Assembly (NCBI GenBank): GCA_022842065.1
Contig: JALHQH010000022.1
Span: forward strand, 62,001-126,000
Reading direction: 5' to 3'
DNA from: Caldilineaceae bacterium
GTDB lineage: Bacteria > Chloroflexota > Anaerolineae > Caldilineales > Caldilineaceae
DNA length: 64,000 nt
Numbering within the stretch: the stretch's first letter is position 1; each line of letters starts with the position of its first letter. This document shows positions 42,702 to 51,117 of this stretch, piece after piece. Under the pieces are notes generated by a model. The model did not search any database, was not told the DNA's origin, and was given only the letters and a program-made list of their open reading frames with translations. A program made the position numbers and the translations under genes.

Positions 42702-43862
42702 TCACACAACGGTTAGCAGTTTTTGATAGACCTCTTCATGTCTGGCTGCGACTTCTTCATGTGTGACCCCACGCCGGATCTTTCGACTGGTAATAGAGAT
42801 TCGCGCCAAAAGTAGAGGATCTTTAATGAAATTTAGCATAGCGGATGCCCAAGCCTCCGCCCTATTTTTGACCAAAAAGCCATTCTTGTCATTCTCAACA
42901 AAATCGTGATGTGATCGCACATCTGTAGAAATAATTGGCAGCCCCACGGCACGATATTCCAAAATCTTGATCGTGGGTTGAAAGTCCCAGGTCGGCCGTG
43001 CCGGATTATAAGCAAGACCAACATGATACTTTGTCAGTAACTCTGGAATTTCGCGATAGTGAATCGGGGGTTTGATCGTGACAACATGATCAATCCCCAG
43101 TTCCTTGATCAATGTTTGATAGTAACCATCGGCCATATCAGGCCCGATTAAATCAACACTGAACTGATCGGTAGTGGCCGCAACTTGGCGAATCGCGTGC
43201 AAAAGCAGTTCTAATTCACGAAAGTGGGCAATCGTACCAATATAAATAAACCGTACGTCTGTACTTTTTGTCGCTTCAAAGGGTGAGGTAGCAACAGTTA
43301 ACATTGCCGGCTCGATTCCAACCGGAATTGAGGTTGCACGCTGCGACCAAGCTTTGCCTAGAATTCGTTCCGCCGCCAGCGGATAGTCAAAACAGGCATA
43401 ATCATAGATAAAATTTGCCGTAAACCACCAGATGTTGCCCAATGTCCAGTCACGAACGCGCGCCGCCAAGGTGGATTTCACCCCCATGTTAATTTGCTTA
43501 ACATCAAAGATAAATTTCATCAATGGTGGCATGGCCAAAGGAATCAACCAAGGAAACATTTCCGGATTAACCTGTACAATCTCTGGGTTGACTCTTTTTA
43601 GGAAGCGGCGCAGTCGCAGCACAAATCGCAATTGCGCATACCGCTTATACAGTGGTAAAAGTCGGCGATTTTTATAGGCCCTTAGTTGCCGGTGAAAGCC
43701 CGGCAACGTCTCACAGCTCCCCTCACCATCTGACAGCTCAAAATCGCCGACGGCGTTAACTTGCCCAAGCCAAACCCGATGGCCGCGTTGACGTAAACTT
43801 GCCACCGTATTAGGATAATCAGGATTAGGACCTTCATAAAAATGAACAAAAACAATATGCAT
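42702..43862 (-). CDS. Glycosyltransferase family 4
   Basis: A 386-residue GT-B glycosyltransferase. The N-terminal domain starts MHIVFVHFYEGPNPDYPNTVASLRQRGHRV. The C-terminal nucleotide-binding domain shows FIYIGTIAHFRELELLLHAIRQV, then VVTIKPPIHYREIPELLTKYHVGLAYNP, and the sugar-nucleotide region KILEYRAVGLPIISTDVRSHHDFVENDKNGFLV with the E-x-x-A-x-G-x-P-x pattern of GT4 enzymes. It would add one sugar to the lipid-linked repeat unit at the cytoplasmic membrane face. It starts five bases after the stop codon of the GT2 gene upstream, so the two are coupled. Confidence 0.9.
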   Translation of the reverse strand: MHIVFVHFYEGPNPDYPNTVASLRQRGHRVWLGQVNAVGDFELSDGEGSCETLPGFHRQLRAYKNRRLLPLYKRYAQLRFVLRLRRFLKRVNPEIVQVNPEMFPWLIPLAMPPLMKFIFDVKQINMGVKSTLAARVRDWTLGNIWWFTANFIYDYACFDYPLAAERILGKAWSQRATSIPVGIEPAMLTVATSPFEATKSTDVRFIYIGTIAHFRELELLLHAIRQVAATTDQFSVDLIGPDMADGYYQTLIKELGIDHVVTIKPPIHYREIPELLTKYHVGLAYNPARPTWDFQPTIKILEYRAVGLPIISTDVRSHHDFVENDKNGFLVKNRAEAWASAMLNFIKDPLLLARISITSRKIRRGVTHEEVAARHEEVYQKLLTVV

Positions 43863-43867
43863 AATGA

Positions 43868-44803
43868 TTATTTACTTGGGTGTAAGATGGCAGCCGGCAG
43901 ATGCAATAAAGACGATTGCGGTGAAGCCCGAAAGCTTTGCCCCACATGGTGAATCGCTGCCCACCACTGGCCTTTTTTCCAGACCGAACGCGCAACCCGA
44001 CGATGGGCGGCCGCTAAGCCAATTTGAAAGCGCTTGCGCAATACCGGTGAAAGATTTGGGATAGTAGCAAGTAAATCCTGGTAAAGAATGACATGCATGC
44101 TTGCGCCAAGATATTTATCAACATCATAGGTTAACGTCAGCCGGTTTTGAGGCAGATCATCACCATTCATCTGTGCGCCGCAACCGGCCACCGCACAAAT
44201 GGGGCCAGTAATGCCTAACTTCATAAACAGATGGGTATCATCGCGGTAGCGCAACTGTGGATGAAAACCACCAGCGGCAACATAAGCTGCTTTGCTAAAT
44301 ACACTTGCCTGTAGCATCATCGGCTGGCGCCCATCACAGACCACCCACGCCGTACCATCCAATGCGAATTGGTAGGCACCTGCAATGTTAAACGCAAGCA
44401 CTTCCCACAGCCGTTTGCCACCTTTTTCTGGTGGTTCAATGGTATCAGCAAAATAAAAAGATGCGCGGCCATTGGTATCAGCAATCGCATGGGCCATGTT
44501 GGCTAAATGAGTTGGGAGCCACATGTCATCCGAGTCCAGTAAGGCGACCCAGTTGGATTGTGCTTGCCGGATGCCATTGTCGCGCGCCTTCGCTGAACCA
44601 CCATTCGGTTGGTGTAAGTAACGCACTGGTGGACCAAAGGCAGTAACAACCTGTGCTGTATTGTCAGCTGAGCCATCATCAACAACAATAATTTCTAACG
44701 GTTGTTTGTGCTGTGCTAATGCGCTTATAATCGCGCGACTAACCAGATGCGCACGATTATAAGTCGGAATCACAACACTAAACTTAATGTCTTTAGGATC
44801 CAT
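43868..44803 (-). CDS. Glycosyltransferase family 2
   Basis: A 311-residue GT-A glycosyltransferase. FSVVIPTYNRAHLVSRAIISALAQ and LEIIVVDDGSADNTAQVV are the GT2 nucleotide-binding strands. GSAKARDNGI and VALLDSDDMWLPTHLA carry the metal-binding DxD (DSDD). The C-terminal part is basic. It probably transfers a sugar from a UDP- or GDP-sugar to the growing repeat unit. ATG 44803 is preferred over an upstream TTG because the conserved domain begins immediately after it. It is followed within five bases by a GT4 gene. Confidence 0.9.
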   Translation of the reverse strand: MDPKDIKFSVVIPTYNRAHLVSRAIISALAQHKQPLEIIVVDDGSADNTAQVVTAFGPPVRYLHQPNGGSAKARDNGIRQAQSNWVALLDSDDMWLPTHLANMAHAIADTNGRASFYFADTIEPPEKGGKRLWEVLAFNIAGAYQFALDGTAWVVCDGRQPMMLQASVFSKAAYVAAGGFHPQLRYRDDTHLFMKLGITGPICAVAGCGAQMNGDDLPQNRLTLTYDVDKYLGASMHVILYQDLLATIPNLSPVLRKRFQIGLAAAHRRVARSVWKKGQWWAAIHHVGQSFRASPQSSLLHLPAAILHPSK

Positions 44804-44930
44804 AAATATCCAGTAATCGATAATCTTACGATTTTTATCCAACAGCCATCATCGTTATACCATCTCAATCGCTGATATAAGACGGGTTGCCAGGGTAGGT
44901 TATGCCTCAGTGGCAACGCCTGGTCATAAG

Positions 44931-45836
44931 TTAGGCACCACCGACAGAGACCATTTGGCGCGCCGCCCAGACCAGTTCGCTGCGCAGATTTTTGCCTCTG
45001 CGTTTCATCCAACGCAACAGATGAAAATAGCACTTCAATTTTTCTGACAAAGAAAGAGGGCTATACCCAATGGCAATAAAGAGTTCGTACAACTGTCGCC
45101 ATTTTGGAAAGACCAGGCGATTACGCAATTTAGGATCAAACCAGGATGAGCGTGATTGCGCATCTGGCGTGACCACGACTGAGCTTTTAACATGAATACG
45201 ATGCAGAAATAACGGTTCAGGAATTTCGTAAAAAGGACCATAGAGGCCCAAAACCGCCAGTAGCGTACGGTCAGAATCTGTATAATTGTCGATCATCTTT
45301 GTCTTACGCAGAATATCGATGCGAATTAACCCAAAAACTTCTTCACAATTGTGCAAGGGGTGAACCCGGCTTAACCCAAAGAAACGGCGATGCGCTTCAG
45401 CGGCTTGTGCATTAACAGTTGATTGTTTCACAGCCAACAAATTGCCGTTACTGTCAATATCTTGTGTCCAGGTAAAACAAAGCACCACACGTGGATGTGT
45501 TTCTAAGATTTCCACAGATTTTTCAATTGTCGTGGGCGCAAGCAGATCATCATGCGCTAACCAGCGAAAATACTGGCCTTCGGCCAGCGCAACCACACGG
45601 TTATAATTCCATGCGGCCCCATGATTCTGGTCAGAACGAACATAACGTACACGGCTATCTTGTGCCGCGAATTGCCGACAAATCTCAGCTGTACGATCTT
45701 GTGAACCATTATCAGAGATGATTAACTCAAGGTTAGTATAGGTCTGTGATAGGACAGACGCAATGGCGTCGGCCAGATAGTTGTCACCGTTATAAACTGG
45801 TAAACCAATCGTGACAAGGGGTGTGTGCTGCGACAC
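44931..45836 (-). CDS. Glycosyltransferase family 2 (GTG start)
   Basis: A 301-residue GT2 enzyme. LVTIGLPVYNGDNYLADAIASVL and LELIISDNGSQDRTAEIC are the donor-binding strands, and FRWLAHDDLLAPT supplies the DxD-like metal site. A C-terminal basic region (LRWMKRRGKNLR) could contact the membrane. Translation starts at GTG, supported by AAGGAG seven bases upstream; no ATG fits. It lies 27 bases downstream of a sulfotransferase gene and so is probably in the same transcript. It adds a sugar to the repeat unit; donor and linkage are unknown. Confidence 0.92.
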   Translation of the reverse strand: MSQHTPLVTIGLPVYNGDNYLADAIASVLSQTYTNLELIISDNGSQDRTAEICRQFAAQDSRVRYVRSDQNHGAAWNYNRVVALAEGQYFRWLAHDDLLAPTTIEKSVEILETHPRVVLCFTWTQDIDSNGNLLAVKQSTVNAQAAEAHRRFFGLSRVHPLHNCEEVFGLIRIDILRKTKMIDNYTDSDRTLLAVLGLYGPFYEIPEPLFLHRIHVKSSVVVTPDAQSRSSWFDPKLRNRLVFPKWRQLYELFIAIGYSPLSLSEKLKCYFHLLRWMKRRGKNLRSELVWAARQMVSVGGA

Positions 45837-45863
45837 AGGTATACTCCTTAAATTTCTAAAGAT

Positions 45864-46988
45864 CTATGATTTTGAAGTCAACTTTGCAAAACTCATAGAT
45901 CTTGCCCAGTAATCGGCCAGTACGCTACGCAACAGTTTTCCGCCACCCAGTCGCCATCGTTTATACAGACGCTCGAAGAATTCATAGCTGCTATAGGCGA
46001 TTACTGCGAGCGCCTTTACACGAGCAGCCATCGTTACGGCTTCCGGTGGATAATGCAATAGTTTCATTTCTGACTTGGTTATCTGCTGGCAAAGCGCAAC
46101 GGCCTCTGGTTTCAGGGTCTTCTTCCATTTTCCTTTTGCACTATTGCTGATCCCTTTCTTTACCCCGGAATGCGCGACGGTTGCGTTTACCCAAGCAACC
46201 TCTAGCATGGCATCGGCATATTCCAAATCCAAGAATGCACAGATGGATTTAACTTTATTTTTCGGATCTTCGACGAGATCTTCATAACGAACCCGCAAGA
46301 TTTGGGCTGGATATGTTTGTGCAGCAAGATTACCGGCCCGGATCGCTGTCGTCCAGCCCATACTATCCCAAATCGGATCGTAGCCACCGCGCAACCTAGC
46401 AAATTCGCGGGCAGCTTCATCACCTTGCCCGATCCACTCATCAGATTGGCGACGAAATTTAGAAGCTAAAATATCACGTGGATCACGAACAACTTCAATA
46501 AAACGGGCTGATGGAATCGCCGCCAAAATTGGCTTGACATGAAAAATATGGCGCGGTGTTTTTTCAATCCACCTGGTTTTGTGCGCAGCCATGGCTAAGG
46601 CATGATAGACAATCACAAATATTTCTTTATATTTACGGCTTGCTTGTGCTTCACTAACAATTTTTGCGAGCCATTCTTCACTAATCAGCGCGCCTGCCCC
46701 AGCGATTTGGGCTGCTTGCCGCCCACTGTAGTTGGTATTTGCATACCCCAGTTCGATAATCTTAAGTAAATAATTGATATAATTGTATAGACAATCGTCA
46801 TCTTGCAAATCTGGAAATTTAGCGCGGATCAGCTCAAAATGAGCAAAGAACCTTGATTCTCCCTTACCCAAGTAGACAGTAGGATTTAAGCCAAGAATCT
46901 TTTGCATCAAGGTTGTTCCTGAATGCATATAACCAACCACAAAGATCGGTTTCATCTCTTGTATGCCAGATGGGTAGATAGCAGCCAT
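45864..46988 (-). CDS. Sulfotransferase (large)
   Basis: At 374 residues this is the largest sulfotransferase here. The PAPS loop is FVVGYMHSGTTLMQKILGLN. KTRWIEKTPRHIFHVKPILAAIP and ARFIEVVRDPRDILASKFRRQ give the typical acceptor-side Lys-Thr-Pro and the 3'-phosphate-binding Arg/Ser segment. LRVRYEDLVEDPKNKVKSICAFLDL matches the C-terminal helix pattern of Sulfotransfer_3-type proteins. An extension of about 70 residues follows, basic and aromatic (YEFFERLYKRWRLGGGKLL). ATG 46988 is used; ATG 46955 (MKPIFVVGY) is an alternative. Confidence 0.9.
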   Translation of the reverse strand: MAAIYPSGIQEMKPIFVVGYMHSGTTLMQKILGLNPTVYLGKGESRFFAHFELIRAKFPDLQDDDCLYNYINYLLKIIELGYANTNYSGRQAAQIAGAGALISEEWLAKIVSEAQASRKYKEIFVIVYHALAMAAHKTRWIEKTPRHIFHVKPILAAIPSARFIEVVRDPRDILASKFRRQSDEWIGQGDEAAREFARLRGGYDPIWDSMGWTTAIRAGNLAAQTYPAQILRVRYEDLVEDPKNKVKSICAFLDLEYADAMLEVAWVNATVAHSGVKKGISNSAKGKWKKTLKPEAVALCQQITKSEMKLLHYPPEAVTMAARVKALAVIAYSSYEFFERLYKRWRLGGGKLLRSVLADYWARSMSFAKLTSKS

Positions 46989-47150
46989 GTTTATACTCTA
47001 TTTCACATTCGCTATAGACCGCAACAACGCAGACCAACTTCGATAAAGCTTAGGCGCTGCGGCGATCAGTAATTACAGTCACAGTCAAACCAGATTTAGC
47101 AGAGACTATTTTTGATCCAACTTGCCTAGTGGATGAATTGACCGAGGTTG

Positions 47151-48122
47151 TCACTTACGGCCTGCTCTTTTTAGCTTGGCCCATTGACGCCACAGCGATC
47201 TTTCCCAGGGGATTAGGCGTTTGGCAACACCCCAACGCAAATCAAGGGCACTGTTACGCGCCGTCCGCACCACCGGAGAAACGGGCTCGACCTGGGCCAC
47301 ATACCCCAATTGTTGCAATTCTTTACCCGCAATCCAGTTAAAGCGATCATGCAGTTGCTGATCCCAATGTTGCCAGCGTTTTGTCGGCTCAAAATTCTCA
47401 AATTTATTGCCTTCCCAGTGTACCTTCTGGTTACCTTCTGTAACCAGTTGGGACGAACCAAAAACGGGCAGCTCGTTCATCGCTGCAAAATCATAGTGCG
47501 CGCTGTCTAGATTTAAGAAAGGCAAAATCTTCTGCATCTCCGCTGCGGTATTTTGCTGTAAATCTTCATATTTGACGATCAAATACCGACACTCTGCTTC
47601 TGTTTTTACTAACTGTTGAATCATACGTGCGGCGTCAGCCCATTCATGCATTACTTCGTCATAGCTGCGCTTAAAGCTTTTTACACTAGACTCAACCACG
47701 GCACGACCATCACGGACCATAATTAGCAGCTTTGCATTGGGGAAGAGCTTAAAAAACAAGGGCAAATTGGCGACATCAGGCGTTTTTGTCACCAGCCGCG
47801 TCGTCAGATGACCGTTGGGGCGATCCTTCAACGCTTCTGCATCTAAAAACGAAAGCAGACCATCACCCAGATACTTCATTAACGGATCAGGCGCATCGAA
47901 TTGTTGACGCCAGCTTTTGTCCCAGGCCCGGTAAACCGTCTCGGTGTACTGCTGCAGAATATCAGCATGGGTTAGAAAAAAATCTTCCCGTACAACATCA
48001 CCCGCGCGACAGTCTGGATGTAACAGCAGCAATTGGAACAGAAAATTCGTACCACAACGGCGGCCAATCCCCAAGATAAAAATAGGGTCTGCTGATTGAT
48101 TTTCTAGCATGGGACTCATCAT
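47151..48122 (-). CDS. Sulfotransferase
   Basis: A 323-residue sulfotransferase. Its PAPS loop is unusual: FILGIGRRCGTNFLFQLLLLH, with Arg-Arg-Cys-Gly-Thr-Asn in place of Arg-Ser-Gly-Thr-Ser/Thr. KTPDVANLPLFFKLFPNAKLLIMVRDGRAVVESSVKSFKR provides the Lys-Thr-Pro and 3'-phosphate segments. YLIVKYEDLQQNTAAEMQKILPFLNL gives the C-terminal helix. The fold is clearly the sulfotransferase type, and the altered loop may change turnover or nucleotide preference. It starts with tandem ATGs (48122, 48119). Confidence 0.87.
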   Translation of the reverse strand: MMSPMLENQSADPIFILGIGRRCGTNFLFQLLLLHPDCRAGDVVREDFFLTHADILQQYTETVYRAWDKSWRQQFDAPDPLMKYLGDGLLSFLDAEALKDRPNGHLTTRLVTKTPDVANLPLFFKLFPNAKLLIMVRDGRAVVESSVKSFKRSYDEVMHEWADAARMIQQLVKTEAECRYLIVKYEDLQQNTAAEMQKILPFLNLDSAHYDFAAMNELPVFGSSQLVTEGNQKVHWEGNKFENFEPTKRWQHWDQQLHDRFNWIAGKELQQLGYVAQVEPVSPVVRTARNSALDLRWGVAKRLIPWERSLWRQWAKLKRAGRK

Positions 48123-48235
48123 CTACTCTGTTATCTTTTTATCAGGATACTAGTACCGGCATCGCAACGCAGTTTGGTGTAGATAAAGTGAATCTCTACT
48201 TTTCACAAGGAGCGTTATACCCAACCGCTGTATCG

Positions 48236-49438
48236 TTATTTGGCTCGTCGATTCGCTAGCAGATTCTGATAGAGATTCTCCAGCGTATCGACCACACGGT
48301 CCCAGTTATAGACACGTTCGATCCGTTGTCGTGCCTTTAAGCCCAGTTCAGTAATGCGCGCTGGGTTTGCCAGTAGCTCACCGAGCATACGCCGTAAGTC
48401 AACGGCATCGCCAGGTGCGAAAGCCAAGCCGGCATCGCCAATAGTTTCCCGATTTTGCTCAATCCCATTGACAACGACACACCGCCCACAGGCCATCGCA
48501 CTCATCAGCGCCGGCGAATTTCCCTCCATCACCGAGGGTTGGACGTAAAGCATACAGTTGGCAAAGAGCTGACGGGCGGTATCACCATATTGATAGCCGA
48601 CAAAATGGACGCGCGCATCAGCATTCGCTTTTAAGCGCTTAACATAGGCCGGATCATCAGGATTATCACCGACAATCACAAGTGGTATCGTCGTTTCTAA
48701 TTCCCGATAAGCCTCAACCAACAGATGGACACCTTTGTCGGGGCGCAACATGCCGACAAACAAGATATACTTTTCTGCTTCTAGACCCAGTCCAGCCAAT
48801 TGATCGGTGCCCGGTGATTCCCATAACTCAGCCGCCAAGGTAATCAACTTTGGTTCACGCTTAAAGAGCGCAGCAAATTGCCGTTGTGAGGCCTCATTAT
48901 CGGTATAGACTTCGTCACTCCAGCGAAAGGCGGCTGCCGCTCCCCACTTAAGCAGCAACTGGGCTGATTTACCCCATTTCGGTCGCTCCCAGTCGATCCC
49001 ATCCATGTAGACGACCGAGCGCTTACCAAAGAGCTTAACGAGCGGTAGATAGAGCGCATTGCCCATGCCATGATAGTTGATCACATCCACGCGCTTAATA
49101 AGCAAAGCGTGCAGCGTCGAGAAAAGCGTGTGCGAGAGCATCTCTAGCCCAGGCTTGTTTAGCGCAGGCAGCGCGACCAGGTTGATCGCCTGGAAGGGGG
49201 CTGGGGCTTTGCCGGTGTAACTTTCACGGCAGTAGACCGTTACATCATAACCGCGTGCAACTAAACGGGTTGTTTTCGCTTCGGTCTCGCGCTCACCACC
49301 GCCGGCACCAGGCAGATCAGCGGGCAGCCCTTTCATCCCAATAAAGGCAAGCCGGCTGGGTTTCGCCGTCGTAGTTGCAGCGGTGGTTTCGGCAGTGGCT
49401 TGTTTCATCGGTTGCTCAACGTACAATTTGGTGGCCAT
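48236..49438 (-). CDS. Glycosyltransferase family 4
   Basis: A 400-residue GT4 enzyme. After an Ala/Thr-rich N-terminus of about 25 residues comes RLAFIGMKGLPADLPGAGGGERETEAKTTRLVARGYDVTVYCRESY, close to rhamnosyl/DUF1972-type glycosyltransferases. The C-domain has YILFVGMLRPDKGVHLLVEAYREL, FVGYQYGDTARQLFANCMLYVQPSVMEGNSPALMSAMACGRCVVVN and the E-x-N-S-P-A-L-x-x-A-M-A-C-G motif. The start overlaps the end of the RfbD gene by 23 bases; ATG 49408 is an alternative without overlap. Being coupled to rfbC/rfbD it may be a rhamnosyltransferase, which is an inference from context. Confidence 0.9.
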   Translation of the reverse strand: MATKLYVEQPMKQATAETTAATTTAKPSRLAFIGMKGLPADLPGAGGGERETEAKTTRLVARGYDVTVYCRESYTGKAPAPFQAINLVALPALNKPGLEMLSHTLFSTLHALLIKRVDVINYHGMGNALYLPLVKLFGKRSVVYMDGIDWERPKWGKSAQLLLKWGAAAAFRWSDEVYTDNEASQRQFAALFKREPKLITLAAELWESPGTDQLAGLGLEAEKYILFVGMLRPDKGVHLLVEAYRELETTIPLVIVGDNPDDPAYVKRLKANADARVHFVGYQYGDTARQLFANCMLYVQPSVMEGNSPALMSAMACGRCVVVNGIEQNRETIGDAGLAFAPGDAVDLRRMLGELLANPARITELGLKARQRIERVYNWDRVVDTLENLYQNLLANRRAK

Positions 49439-50315
49439 TGGTTAACACTCGGTTGCCTAACAGAACAGTTTGAATATAATCCTCTAATGCGGCCTGCCAT
49501 GGGCGCATCCAGTTGATGCCACGCAGGTCCAGATTGTAGTTACGTGCGGCCTCCATGCGGGGGCGTGGTGCCGCCAATGGAAAGCGTGCTGAGTTAACCG
49601 GCTCAACCTGGCAGGTGGTAATCCCCGCAAACTCGAGGATCTTCTGGGAGAATTCATAACGGTTGCAATAGCCACCGGTATTAACCATATGATAGGTGCC
49701 AAAGAGGCCTGTCTCGGCGATGTTCACAATCCCATTGCCAATATCGTGCGTATAGGTTGGGGAACCAAATTTATCATCAACGACCGTAAGTTTGTCCCGT
49801 TGCATGGCAAGTTCTATGATCTTTGCCACAAACTTCTTATCTTCTGGGCCACCGCCAAACATCCAACCGGCACGCACAATGTAGTAACGATTGAGCAGCT
49901 TCTCGACAATCAGCTCACCCTGATACTTCGAGCGGCTATACCAGCTTTGCGGGTTGGGTGTATCAAATTCAGTATAAGGGACAGGACTTGTACCATCAAA
50001 GACACTAATCGTACTAACATAGGTCATCAGGACATCCATTTCCTGACAGGCTAGCGCGACATTCTGCGTGGCAATTGTATTCGAACGGAATGACTCATCG
50101 GGGTCGCGCTCACAGGCATCGACATCGGTCATCGCAGCGAGATGGATCACCCATGCCGGTTCGACCTCATGCATGATCTCACGAACCTGCTCACGGTTGC
50201 GCACATCCATCTCACTCAGATCAGTAACAACCACTTCATAATTACGCCGCCGCAGGATCTGACAGAGATCGCTGCCTAACATGCCCTTGGCACCAGTGAC
50301 TAAAACCTTTTTCAT
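49416..50315 (-). CDS. rfbD: dTDP-4-dehydrorhamnose reductase
   Basis: A 299-residue extended short-chain dehydrogenase that reduces dTDP-4-keto-L-rhamnose to dTDP-L-rhamnose with NAD(P)H. The nucleotide fingerprint is VLVTGAKGMLGSDL (residues 4-17). The catalytic pair is Tyr126 and Lys130 (WYSRSKYQGE), and SVFDG is the usual RmlD segment. VRAGWMFGGG and YHMVNTGGYCNRYEFSQKIL follow the family. Its partner RfbC is 32 bases upstream, but RfbA and RfbB are not in the window. It is possible that the product is a related 6-deoxysugar. Confidence 0.92.
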   Translation of the reverse strand: MKKVLVTGAKGMLGSDLCQILRRRNYEVVVTDLSEMDVRNREQVREIMHEVEPAWVIHLAAMTDVDACERDPDESFRSNTIATQNVALACQEMDVLMTYVSTISVFDGTSPVPYTEFDTPNPQSWYSRSKYQGELIVEKLLNRYYIVRAGWMFGGGPEDKKFVAKIIELAMQRDKLTVVDDKFGSPTYTHDIGNGIVNIAETGLFGTYHMVNTGGYCNRYEFSQKILEFAGITTCQVEPVNSARFPLAAPRPRMEAARNYNLDLRGINWMRPWQAALEDYIQTVLLGNRVLTNGHQIVR

Positions 50316-50347
50316 TACGAATTTATCTCCCGTTTGATTTTTTACAG

Positions 50348-50887
50348 TTAAGCAGGCAATTTATCTGGTGCAATGGCCGTGAGTAGTGGATTTTCGCGGT
50401 CACGGCCCGACAGAATTGGGTCTGTTATGCCCCAATCGATGCCTAATGTAGGATCATTCCATACCACGCCTAGCTCATCAGCAGCATTGTAGTATTGATC
50501 AACAATATAAGTGAGGGTTGCATCGGTCAAGGCCACAAAACCGTGGGCCACGCCCGAGGGAATGTAAACCCCCATCTCATTGCCACCGCCAATTTCCAGC
50601 ACTTCAGTCGCTCCATACGTCGGCGATGAGCGCCGAATATCGGCAAGGGCGACGCGAATCGTACCGATCGGTGCATACCAATAGTCGATTTGATGAAAAT
50701 GATAGTGCAGCCCACGCAATACACCAGCCTTGCTATCACTACGATTCGTTTGAAAGAGTGCCCAAGAACGCTCAGGAAACCACTCTTTGCGAAATGTCTC
50801 TAGAAAGCGACCACGCTCATCGCCGAATGCCTTGAGTTGGACAAACTTTACATCCGCGATTCGTTCCGATTGAATTAGCTTTGCCAT
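50348..50887 (-). CDS. rfbC: dTDP-4-dehydrorhamnose 3,5-epimerase family protein
   Basis: A 179-residue cupin of the RmlC family, which epimerises C3 and C5 of dTDP-4-keto-6-deoxyglucose. FGDERGRFLETFRKEWFPE and GVLRGLHYHF contain the catalytic His61. IPSGVAHGFVALTDATLTYIVDQYYNAADELGVVWNDPTLGIDW matches the C-terminal half, including WNDP. The stretch after the catalytic His (HYHFHQIDYWYAPIG) differs from the usual HYQxPP(x)AQ(x)K(L)V, so specificity may be altered, for instance towards a 3- or 5-epimerase only. It precedes rfbD by 32 bases. Confidence 0.9.
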   Translation of the reverse strand: MAKLIQSERIADVKFVQLKAFGDERGRFLETFRKEWFPERSWALFQTNRSDSKAGVLRGLHYHFHQIDYWYAPIGTIRVALADIRRSSPTYGATEVLEIGGGNEMGVYIPSGVAHGFVALTDATLTYIVDQYYNAADELGVVWNDPTLGIDWGITDPILSGRDRENPLLTAIAPDKLPA

Positions 50888-51117
50888 TTGGCGGCTTGCC
50901 CCCTCAGTTTGAGCGGCAATCTATGACGATTGTCGCAGAATGCCCATTTTTGCGTTGCCAATTTTGGCACTCAAATTGTACACCCAAAATTATACGCTTT
51001 AGCTTACAGTTTCTTGAAAATATTCAGAACACTGTTATCGTTTGCACAACAACAGTTAATGGATAGGGGAATTGCAGTAAGGAGTACCGACGCGCCGCCT
51101 GCTGAAACGGCAAAGCT

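Noticed and set aside
44804..44842. TTG start 13 codons upstream of the GT2 gene at 43868-44803
   Set aside because: There is no ribosome binding site, and the conserved GT2 domain begins just after ATG 44803.
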